Positions 56,218 through 64,000 of a stretch of 64,000 bases of DNA are shown in pieces. Made by a program: the position numbers and the translations under genes. A model generated the notes under the pieces. It saw nothing but the letters and a program-made list of their open reading frames with translations. It did not search any database and was not told where the DNA came from. The first letter of the stretch is position 1, and every line of letters begins with the position of its first letter. Source of the DNA: Polaribacter ponticola (lineage in GTDB: Bacteria > Bacteroidota > Bacteroidia > Flavobacteriales > Flavobacteriaceae); the NCBI RefSeq assembly GCF_026191475.2, contig NZ_JAOSLC020000003.1:2077001-2141000 (forward strand), in the 5' to 3' direction.

Positions 56218-58650
56218 ATGAAAAAGCTTTTAATTTTAAAAGCATTTATTTGCTTTTTGTTTTTATTTGAAACGGGCATTTATGCTCAGTTAGATAGTGA
56301 ACATTTTTTACCTCCTTTAAAGCAAGTGTCTAATAATCAAGCTATTCAGCAACAATCTATTTATTTTTCCACTCCAGAAACCACTGCTTTTCCAATAGAA
56401 ATATATAGAGGAGCAAGTACTTCTCCATTATTAACTTTAACAGGTTTAGAAAAAGGGAATCCTTTAATTTTTGATTCTTCAAATGGTTTAGCTAATGGTG
56501 ATAATAACATTACATTAGTTACAAATGCTAATACAGGGAACGTTTTAACTAATTCTGGATTAAGAATAGTTGCTCCAGGTGGAGAAAAATTCTATGTAAA
56601 TTATAGAGGTAGATCTGGTGCTCAAGCAGGTTCACTTACTTCTAAAGGAGAAAAAGCAAAAGGTTTAAATTTTAGATGGGGAGGTATTCCAAACAGAGCT
56701 ACAAATAGTAATTTATCTACAAGTTTAGGTATGATGGCTACAGAAGATGGCACTACGGTTCGTGTTTTTGGGTATGATACTAATTGTAGATTTAGACAGG
56801 GAAATAGTAGAGGAGGGATTACTGCAGACACACAAACAATAATTTTAGAAAAAGGAGAAACCTTTGTTTTGGAAGCGGCTCAGAATGAAACTACTGCAAA
56901 TATTGATGGTTGGTTAGGGGCTTCAATTACTTCAAATAAACCAATAGTTATAAGTGTTGGAGGGTTAAATGTAGGTGTTAGAGAAGGGGCACAATCTAGA
57001 GATGTAGGAATCGATCAACCAGTAGGTGTAGCTGCTTTAGGTAGAGAGTATGTTTTTGTTAGAGGAAATGGAATAAATGGTAATGATGCTCTTGGTAGAA
57101 TAGGTACAGAATTTCCAATAATAGTAGCAACAGCAGACGGTACAGAAGTTTTTGCAGGAGGAGCTTCTTTAGGTACTATTAATAATGGAGATTATATGAT
57201 TATTGATGGTAGTAAATATTCATCTAATTCTGCTGGCGGAAGTATGTATGTTACGACATCAAAAGATGCTTATGCATATCAGTGTTTGCAAGGAGGGACA
57301 GGTTCGAGAATTCAAACAATAGGTATGAATTTTATTGCGCCAGTTAATTGTTTGTTACCTAGTTTAATGGATGAAATTTCTGATATTGATAGAATTGCAG
57401 GAACTGCTTCAAATGTTTCAGCTATTACTATTATTGCATCAAGAATAACAAACCCAGCAAATATTACAGTAAATCAAACTGTTAATGGAGTCACTACTCA
57501 AGTTACTTTGCCAGTGCCAGAATTTCCAACAGGTACAACAGATTGGCAAACTTTTTATGTAGATGAATTAGAAGGAGAGATTGATATTTCTTCAACAGGA
57601 AATATTGCAGTTGGTACTTTCATGAGTCTAGGTCAAAATGCAGGTTTAGCAGGTTATTTTTCTGGCTTTGATACAATACCAGTTGTTGAAGTAGAAATTA
57701 CAGATGGTGGTTGTTATCCTAAAACAAGTTTGCAAGAGGCAACAGGAGGTTTTGATGCCTACCAATGGTATCAAGATGGTTCTGCAATTATAGGAGAAAC
57801 GAATCAAAAATTATTATTGATAGATGCTGCTACTAATAAAGATTTAGGCTTGGGAAATTTTTATGTTAAAGTAACTAAAGGTACTTGTTCTTATGACTCA
57901 GGAGTTGTTTCGGTGTATAATTGTGATCCGGATATTGTATTAACGAAAACCGCAGATGTTACTGCTTTAACCGATGAAGAAACTGTTGTTTTTACTGTAA
58001 AAGTAGAAAGTTCTGGTATAGATCCTGTTTCAAATTTAGTTATAAATGATACATTTCCATCCGAATTAGATTTAGTAAATGTTATCCCGAGTTTTGGTTC
58101 ATGGGCAAGCCCAAATTGGACAATCGGAGATATGAATGCAGGACAAATACACACTCTAACTATTGAGGCAAAGGTTCCAAAAAAACCAGATGAAGGGGTT
58201 TTTACAAATTCAATTTCTAATACTCAAGATCAGGTTGATAGTAACTTAACAACAGATGATCTAATAGAAAGTGTTATAATTACTGCCAAAAAAATAGATT
58301 TAAGCTTAATAAAAACTGTAGACAAATCCGTGGTAAAATTGGGAGATACCGTGGTTTTTACTTTAGTTTTAAAGAACGATGGACCGCAACAGGCAACTGG
58401 CGTTCAAGTAAAAGATATTTTACCTAATGGATTAACTTATGATGCTGGAAATTCAGTTATACCCAATAATACAAGTTATAATTCTGTTTCTGGTATTTGG
58501 GATTTAAGTAATATAATAATATCTAATGGGGCAACTGTTGTTTTGCAGATAGTAGCAACAGTAAATACTGTAAATTTTAAACTTAATACGACAGAAATAT
58601 TTAAAACGGAACAGAAAGATACAGATTCAATACCTAATAATTCTAATTAA
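56218..58650 (+). CDS. Large surface protein, IgGFc-binding-like region plus DUF11 repeats, copy A
   Basis: 810 residues with a signal peptide (residues 1-23). Residues ~25-480 form a domain resembling the N-terminal IgGFc-binding-like region (VSNNQAIQQQSIYFSTPETTAFPIEIYRGAS, GLNFRWGGIPNRATN, ITSNKPIVISVGGLNVG, DVGIDQPVGVAALGREYVFVRGNG), then an Ig-like segment (ATGGFDAYQWYQDGSAIIGETNQ) and two DUF11 repeats (VLTKTADVTALTDEETVVFTVKV; LSLIKTVDKSVVKLGDTVVFTLVLKNDGP). It stops right after the second DUF11 with no visible type IX tail. Paralogue of 58951-61410. Confidence 0.82.
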   Translation: MKKLLILKAFICFLFLFETGIYAQLDSEHFLPPLKQVSNNQAIQQQSIYFSTPETTAFPIEIYRGASTSPLLTLTGLEKGNPLIFDSSNGLANGDNNITLVTNANTGNVLTNSGLRIVAPGGEKFYVNYRGRSGAQAGSLTSKGEKAKGLNFRWGGIPNRATNSNLSTSLGMMATEDGTTVRVFGYDTNCRFRQGNSRGGITADTQTIILEKGETFVLEAAQNETTANIDGWLGASITSNKPIVISVGGLNVGVREGAQSRDVGIDQPVGVAALGREYVFVRGNGINGNDALGRIGTEFPIIVATADGTEVFAGGASLGTINNGDYMIIDGSKYSSNSAGGSMYVTTSKDAYAYQCLQGGTGSRIQTIGMNFIAPVNCLLPSLMDEISDIDRIAGTASNVSAITIIASRITNPANITVNQTVNGVTTQVTLPVPEFPTGTTDWQTFYVDELEGEIDISSTGNIAVGTFMSLGQNAGLAGYFSGFDTIPVVEVEITDGGCYPKTSLQEATGGFDAYQWYQDGSAIIGETNQKLLLIDAATNKDLGLGNFYVKVTKGTCSYDSGVVSVYNCDPDIVLTKTADVTALTDEETVVFTVKVESSGIDPVSNLVINDTFPSELDLVNVIPSFGSWASPNWTIGDMNAGQIHTLTIEAKVPKKPDEGVFTNSISNTQDQVDSNLTTDDLIESVIITAKKIDLSLIKTVDKSVVKLGDTVVFTLVLKNDGPQQATGVQVKDILPNGLTYDAGNSVIPNNTSYNSVSGIWDLSNIIISNGATVVLQIVATVNTVNFKLNTTEIFKTEQKDTDSIPNNSN

Positions 58651-58950
58651 AACGTTGTTTTAAGCCTTTTTAGTAATTTTTTTGTATATTAGTTTTAAGT
58701 AAATTAATACTTTTTTTATGACATCCCCCAAATCTATATATAAATCACAAAATTTAATAAATAACCCTTAATTATAAATGGGTTAAAAATGTAGTAATGC
58801 CTGTTAATTATTTAAAGAATATTTAAAAGTGAAATTAATAACAAGTTTAAAGTAGTAATTTAATTAAAGAAAAGTTAAACTATTTTTTTAGTTTTAACTC
58901 AAACTTTCTAGTATTTTAGTGACTTTAAAAAAATTGTTTCATAGTCATAT
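58651..58950. other. 300-bp AT-rich gap between the two paralogues
   Basis: No coding sequence. It holds two weak hairpins (TAACCC...GGGTTA near 58765-58787 and AGTTAAACTA...TAGTTTTAACT near 58873-58901). No clear TAnnTTTG promoter. Confidence 0.5.
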
Positions 58951-61410
58951 ATGATAGCCACAAAGTATAATTTTAATGTGCTTGTTTTTTGCCTATTCTG
59001 TACTTCGGTAATAAGAATGTATGGGCAATTAGATAGTGAGCATTTTTTACCGCCCTTAAAACAAGTTTCTAATAATGCAGCAATTAAACAACAAGCAGTT
59101 TATTTTTCAACTCCCGAAACAACTGCTTTTTCAATAGAAATTTACAGAGGATCAAGTTTAACACCTGCAGTCACTTTAACAGGTTTAGAAAAAGGAAATC
59201 CATTAATTTTAGATTCTTCTAACGCTACTTTTCCATTATCTGATGGAGATAATAATATTACTTTAGTTACAAATACAAATACAGGTGTTGTTTTAAACAA
59301 TGCTGGATTAAGAATAGTTGCTCCAGGAGGACAAAAATTCTATGTAAATTATAGAGGTAGATCAAATTCTCAAGCAGGTTCTTTAACATCAAAAGGAGAA
59401 AAGGCAAAAGGACTAAATTTTAGATGGGGAGGAATTCCAAACTTAGCTAGGTCAAATAATGCAGGTACTTTAATTAGTACTAGTTTAGGTATGATGGCTA
59501 CTGAAGATGGTACTATAGTAAGGGTGTTTGGTTTTAATCCTGGATGTAAGTTTCGTTTACAAGGTGCAAGAGGTGGTATGCCTTTATCAACCTTAAATTC
59601 AATTTCTTTAGATAAAGGAGAGTCTTTTGTTATTGAGGCTAATGTTAAAGAAACTGATGCTAACAGAGATGGATGGCTAGGAAGCTCGATAACTTCAAAT
59701 AAACCAATTGTAATTAGTAATGGTGGCTTAAATGTTGGAATTAGAGATGGTTCTGCGAGTAGAGATGTAGGTATAGATCAACCGGTTGGTTTAGCCGCTT
59801 TAGGAAGAGAGTATGTTTTTGTAAGAGGTACAGGTATAAATGGGGATGTTTCTTTAAATAGAATAGGAACTGAGTTTCCTATTATAGTTGCAACTGCTGA
59901 TGGTACAGAAGTTTTTGCAGGAGGTGTTTCTCAGGGAATTATAAATAATGGTGATTATAAAATTATTGATGGAAGTAATTACTCTTCTAATGTTCCTGGG
60001 GCAAGTATGTATGTAACTACTTCAAAAGATGCTTATGCGTATCAATGTTTACAGGGTGCGGCTGGTAAAATTTATACTATTGGAATGAATTTTATAGCAC
60101 CAGTAAATTGTTTATTACCAAGTTTAATGGATGAAATTTCTGATATAGATAAAATAGCAGGAAGTTCTACAAATATTTCTGCAGTAACAATAATTGCATC
60201 TAGGGCAACCGATCCTTCAAATATAATAGTAAATCAAACAATTGGTAATACAACTACTCAAATAGCTTTACCCTCACCTGTTTATCCAGCAGGAACTTTA
60301 GATTGGCAAACTTTTTATATAGATGGTTTAGAAGGCGAAATAGATATTGTTTCTACTGGGAATATTGCAATAGGTACTTTTATGAGTTTAGGTACTGCAG
60401 CTGGAGTTGCGGGTTATTTTTCTGGGTTTGATACTATTCCTGTAGTAGAGGTTGAAATTTCTGATGGTGGTTGTTACCCTAGAACCAGTTTACAAGAAGC
60501 TACAGGTGGTTTTGATGCTTACCAATGGTATCAAGATGGAGTAGCTATTTCTGGAGAAACAAATCAAAAGTTGTTATTAATAAACGCAAGTACAGGTAAG
60601 GATTTAGGTTTAGGAGATTTTTACGTAAAAGTAACTAAAGGTACTTGTTCTTATGATTCAGGAGTGGTTTCAATATATAATTGTGATCCCGATATTGTGT
60701 TAACAAAAATAGCAGATGAAAATAATTTAACAGACGAAGATACAGTTACTTTTAAAGTACAAGTAGAAAGCTCTGGAATAGATCCAGTTTCTAATTTAGT
60801 AATAAATGATGCTTTTCCAGGAGAATTAGATTTGGTGAGTGTTACACCAAGTTTCGGTACTTGGTTAAGTCCAAATTGGACAATTGGAGCCATGAATTCA
60901 GGTCAAGTTCATACATTAATCATAGAAGCAAAAGTTCCTCAAAAGCCGTCTGAAGGTACGTTTACAAATACAGTTACTAATTCTCAAGATCAAGTAGATA
61001 GTAATCAAACTACAGACGATCCTATCGAAAATGTAACAATTACTGCTAAAAAAATAGATTTAAATCTAGTAAAAACAGTAGATAAACAAGTAGTTAAATT
61101 AGGAGATACAGTAATTTTTACTTTAATATTAAAAAATTCTGGCCCTACAGCTGCTTCTGGAGTGCAGGTAAAAGATGTTTTGCCTCTAGGATTAACTTAT
61201 AGTTTAGGAGATTCAGTAATACCATTAAACACAACTTATGATCCAGTATCTGGAATATGGGATTTGAGTGGCATTTTAATTTCAAATGGTAGTAGTATAG
61301 TACTAGAAATAGGAGCTAAAGTAGATAGCGTGAATTTTAAATTAAATAAAACAGAAGTTTATAAAACAGAGCAATTAGATTTAGACTCAGTTCCCGGAAA
61401 TGACAATTAA
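58951..61410 (+). CDS. Large surface protein, IgGFc-binding-like region plus DUF11 repeats, copy B
   Basis: 819 residues, roughly three quarters identical to copy A along its whole length, with a different signal peptide (FNVLVFCLFCTSVIRMYG). Same domain order and same end (TEQLDLDSVPGNDN). Small insertions occur in the N-terminal domain (e.g. ARSNNAGTLIST). The pair arose by tandem duplication. Like copy A it lacks a recognisable sorting domain, so how it is exported beyond the inner membrane is unclear. Confidence 0.82.
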   Translation: MIATKYNFNVLVFCLFCTSVIRMYGQLDSEHFLPPLKQVSNNAAIKQQAVYFSTPETTAFSIEIYRGSSLTPAVTLTGLEKGNPLILDSSNATFPLSDGDNNITLVTNTNTGVVLNNAGLRIVAPGGQKFYVNYRGRSNSQAGSLTSKGEKAKGLNFRWGGIPNLARSNNAGTLISTSLGMMATEDGTIVRVFGFNPGCKFRLQGARGGMPLSTLNSISLDKGESFVIEANVKETDANRDGWLGSSITSNKPIVISNGGLNVGIRDGSASRDVGIDQPVGLAALGREYVFVRGTGINGDVSLNRIGTEFPIIVATADGTEVFAGGVSQGIINNGDYKIIDGSNYSSNVPGASMYVTTSKDAYAYQCLQGAAGKIYTIGMNFIAPVNCLLPSLMDEISDIDKIAGSSTNISAVTIIASRATDPSNIIVNQTIGNTTTQIALPSPVYPAGTLDWQTFYIDGLEGEIDIVSTGNIAIGTFMSLGTAAGVAGYFSGFDTIPVVEVEISDGGCYPRTSLQEATGGFDAYQWYQDGVAISGETNQKLLLINASTGKDLGLGDFYVKVTKGTCSYDSGVVSIYNCDPDIVLTKIADENNLTDEDTVTFKVQVESSGIDPVSNLVINDAFPGELDLVSVTPSFGTWLSPNWTIGAMNSGQVHTLIIEAKVPQKPSEGTFTNTVTNSQDQVDSNQTTDDPIENVTITAKKIDLNLVKTVDKQVVKLGDTVIFTLILKNSGPTAASGVQVKDVLPLGLTYSLGDSVIPLNTTYDPVSGIWDLSGILISNGSSIVLEIGAKVDSVNFKLNKTEVYKTEQLDLDSVPGNDN

Positions 61411-61549
61411 GTTAATGTATTGTTATTTAACTAGTTTATCGAAAACGTTAAAGGAAACTTATTTGAGAGTTATAGATTGCAGAGTTTAAAAGGTTGTAAA
61501 AAGAATAATAATCATCTATTTAAATGATTAACACGAAAAGAAATATGAA

Positions 61550-64000
61550 ATGTTAGATCAGTATTTATTAAAACAAAAATTAAATAGAACATTGAAAACT
61601 ACATCCTTTAGACAAAGGTTTTTATTTGTGTTGTTACTTTTTTGTGGAATATTTTTTAATGAATTAAAAGCACAAACAATATTAGTAAACGAAACGGTGG
61701 TAGGTTCTTATTCATATAATGTCTTAGCAAATGGTGTTATAGAAATTACTATTGTTGGAGGAGAAGGAGGAGAAGGAACTAATACTACTGGAGGGCAAGG
61801 AGCTCTAACAAGAGCTGTTTTTAACGTTTCTCTAGGTGATGAAATTCGTTATTTGGTTGCAGAAGGAGGACGTGGTGGAAGTCAAGCCGGAGGTGGTGGA
61901 AGTACTGGTGTTTATATTAATGGAACATTAGTAATGGTAGCCGGTGGAGGTGGTGGTGGAGATAACAGTGCTGATGCTAATGGATATGGAGGTAGTGATG
62001 TGGTAAATGGAGACTCAGGAACTAGTTCAAATAATACCGAAGGTTTAGGAGGTATTTCTGGAAATGGAGGAGCATCTAATAATAGATCTGGAGCTGGTGG
62101 TGGAATTTTAACTGCTGGAGAAAATGGTACACAGGCTACTGGTGGTTCTGCTAGTGATCCTACAAATTACACATTAGCCAATGGCGGAAATGGAACTGGA
62201 AATGGAGGTAGAGGTCTTACTGGTGGAGGTGCAGGTGCTAATTCTTATTCTGGTGCGGGTGCTGGATATTCTGGAGGTGGAGCATCTGGAGCTAATGGAT
62301 CTGCTGGAGGTGGGGGTTCTTTTGTAAATACTTCGTTTGCTAAATATTTTCAACATACAATTACAGCAGGTTCAGATGGAGCAAATTCTGGAGGAACACA
62401 ATTAGATGGAGCAAATGGTTCTGTTGTTATTACAGAGATACCTAATATAGATACAGATGGCGATACTATTATTGATTATTTTGATAAAGATGATGATAAT
62501 GATGGTATTTTAGATACAGTTGAATTAAATGGTAATGCTTTAAGAGATACAGATGGAGATGGTGTAATAGATTCTTTAGATAAAGATTCTGATGGTGATA
62601 CTTGTTATGATGTTTTAGAAGGAACAGATAGTCATGGTTTTTCAGACTTAGATTCTAATGGTGAATTGGCTGGCGCTATAGATAATGACCCAAATAGTGC
62701 TACTTACGGTGTTCCTTTAGGTAATACTCAAGGAATAGGAACAGCACAGAATTTAACTTCTGCTGCTTCAATTTGTAATTCTTGTGATCCTCAAGATCCA
62801 TCTTTTGTAGATACAGATTTAGATTCAATAGGAGATGATTGTGATTTAGATGATGATAACGATGGTGTTCCAGATTTAAACGAATGTGAATCTACAATCT
62901 TTTTAAATCAGACTGGTTCAATCGATGAATATACACCGTTAACTTTTAATGCAGCAAAATTAACATCCTTTACAGATAGTGGTTTAGCTCAAGATATAAA
63001 TGACTCTGCATTGTATACAGATGTGGGTGTTATAGGCGGTGTAAATATAGATGTAAGGTTAACAGTACTAAGAGTTAGTGATGCTGGTATTACAAGTGTA
63101 GATATAGATGGTAATACAACATTCGGTTATATAACTATTCTTTTAGGAGGTACAGGAAGCATTGGTGGTGTTGAGTTAGAAGTAGAGTTTTTTGAGTCTG
63201 GTACAACAGTACCTTTTGAATTCCCAGGTTTCTTAACTTTTCAAGATATAGATGATTCTGGTACCAGTGAAGGAATTATACTTCCTAAGGAAGTAGTTGA
63301 GGCTTATCAGTTATCTGAAACTCCAGCTACAAACCTAAATTTACAAGACTCTACAACTGATTATTTTGGAGATTCTGGAGATTTTTTAGAAATAGTTCCA
63401 AGTAGTAATGGAGATACTCCAGATGAAAATCTTTGGACAAATATAGATTTTGTTCCAATTACAAGCTTTAAACTTCAAGTAAAGAAAAGAGATGGTACGC
63501 CTGGTTATGGTTTTGGAGCTCAAGAATTTACAAATCCTCCAACAGTAAATCTAATTCAAGGTTGTATAGATGTTGATACCGATAATGACGGTACGGTAGA
63601 TAGATTAGATTTAGATAGTGATGGAGATGGTTGTTCTGATGCTTTTGAAGCTGGAGCAACAAATTTGATAACTACAGATTATAAATTTCCTACAGCTTCA
63701 GATACTAATTCAGACGGTTTATCAGATACTGTTGATTTAGATAAAAATGGTACAGCAGACTATTTTAACACATACTTTCTGTATGCATTAGATAATACAG
63801 TAGGTCAATGTTCTGATTTTGATGGAGACAATGTTTATGATAATGTAGACATAGATGATGATAATGATGGAGTTCTAGATACAGCAGAACAAACATGTAC
63901 AAATGTGGCATTGCAATACGGTGCTGTTACAACTACAGGAAACTTAAGTACAATACCTCTACAAAACTCAACAGGAACTGTTTATGCTTATTTAGATATT
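61550..64000 (+). CDS. Very large Gly-rich / thrombospondin type 3 surface protein (partial, continues past the right edge)
   Basis: Open from ATG 61550 to the last base (817 codons). An N-terminal stretch (MLDQYLLKQKLNRTLKTTSF) precedes a hydrophobic segment (FLFVLLLFCGIFFNELKAQ). Residues ~45-290 are a glycine-rich domain (IEITIVGGEGGEGTN, VMVAGGGGGG). From ~300 there are Ca2+-binding thrombospondin type 3 repeats (DTDGDTIIDYFDKDDDNDGI, DLDSIGDDCDLDDDNDGVPD, DVDTDNDGTVDRLDLDSDGD) interleaved with globular beta domains. Typical of giant T9SS adhesins, whose sorting domain would be off the edge. Confidence 0.85.
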   Translation, partial: MLDQYLLKQKLNRTLKTTSFRQRFLFVLLLFCGIFFNELKAQTILVNETVVGSYSYNVLANGVIEITIVGGEGGEGTNTTGGQGALTRAVFNVSLGDEIRYLVAEGGRGGSQAGGGGSTGVYINGTLVMVAGGGGGGDNSADANGYGGSDVVNGDSGTSSNNTEGLGGISGNGGASNNRSGAGGGILTAGENGTQATGGSASDPTNYTLANGGNGTGNGGRGLTGGGAGANSYSGAGAGYSGGGASGANGSAGGGGSFVNTSFAKYFQHTITAGSDGANSGGTQLDGANGSVVITEIPNIDTDGDTIIDYFDKDDDNDGILDTVELNGNALRDTDGDGVIDSLDKDSDGDTCYDVLEGTDSHGFSDLDSNGELAGAIDNDPNSATYGVPLGNTQGIGTAQNLTSAASICNSCDPQDPSFVDTDLDSIGDDCDLDDDNDGVPDLNECESTIFLNQTGSIDEYTPLTFNAAKLTSFTDSGLAQDINDSALYTDVGVIGGVNIDVRLTVLRVSDAGITSVDIDGNTTFGYITILLGGTGSIGGVELEVEFFESGTTVPFEFPGFLTFQDIDDSGTSEGIILPKEVVEAYQLSETPATNLNLQDSTTDYFGDSGDFLEIVPSSNGDTPDENLWTNIDFVPITSFKLQVKKRDGTPGYGFGAQEFTNPPTVNLIQGCIDVDTDNDGTVDRLDLDSDGDGCSDAFEAGATNLITTDYKFPTASDTNSDGLSDTVDLDKNGTADYFNTYFLYALDNTVGQCSDFDGDNVYDNVDIDDDNDGVLDTAEQTCTNVALQYGAVTTTGNLSTIPLQNSTGTVYAYLDI

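Overview
The window is a low-GC (about 30%) chromosome segment of a marine member of the Flavobacteriaceae, most like Polaribacter or Tenacibaculum. The evidence is the gene content (GLPGLI-family proteins, IPExxxVDY protein, choice-of-anchor B/LVIVD proteins, a type IX secretion C-terminal domain, MbnP/MauG pair, bacilliredoxin) together with Bacteroidota-type promoters (-7 box TAnnTTTG). I see no rRNA or tRNA gene, no CRISPR array, no transposase and no integrase.

Layout. 1-2250: start of a SUF iron-sulfur operon (sufA-like gene, then sufB running off the left edge) with a frameshifted 23S-intervening-sequence-type four-helix-bundle gene between them. 2285-8186: a minus-strand cluster of secreted proteins (diheme MauG/CCP, MbnP-like, seven-repeat propeller lipoprotein, two LVIVD proteins). 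8290-12764: thiL, a hydrolase, brnQ and an overlapping AbiH gene. 12808-15571: an AraC regulator and two transcription units (thioredoxin; CxxC micro-protein, AhpD-like protein and secreted cupredoxin-like protein), each preceded by the same roughly 100-bp promoter with paired GTCCA sites. 15620-17762: YceI and a partner divergent from a membrane-bound winged-helix regulator. 17817-20895: quinol NO reductase, cupin and Rrf2/NsrR-like regulator. 21036-30335: mixed housekeeping genes. 30507-34386: sdhC-sdhA-[four-helix-bundle gene]-sdhB. 34509-43108: an accessory region built of repeated [small secreted Cys peptide + hairpin + GLPGLI protein] cassettes ending in a TonB-type outer-membrane receptor. 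43189-48794: rnhA, purN, acpP, fabF, rnc, IPExxxVDY gene, pyk. 48868-56109: M28 peptidase, CBS protein, AraC regulator, HD hydrolase, bacilliredoxin, J-domain protein. 56218-64000: two paralogous DUF11 surface proteins and the start of a very large Gly-rich/thrombospondin-type-3 protein.

Two things stand out. First, the two four-helix-bundle genes both sit inside conserved operons (suf, sdh) and each is bracketed by its own inverted repeat, an arrangement like that of 23S rRNA intervening sequences but in mRNA. Second, the 35-40.5 kb array alternates near-identical constant blocks with divergent variable blocks, so that peptide cores and GLPGLI N-terminal halves vary between conserved ends; a different-sequence hairpin lies at the same place in each cassette.

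Caution on quality: about twenty single-base frameshifts occur in this window, essentially all in A or T homopolymers, including two in rnc and one in rnhA. The likeliest explanation is residual homopolymer error in the assembly, so genes marked frameshifted should be read as probably intact in the organism.
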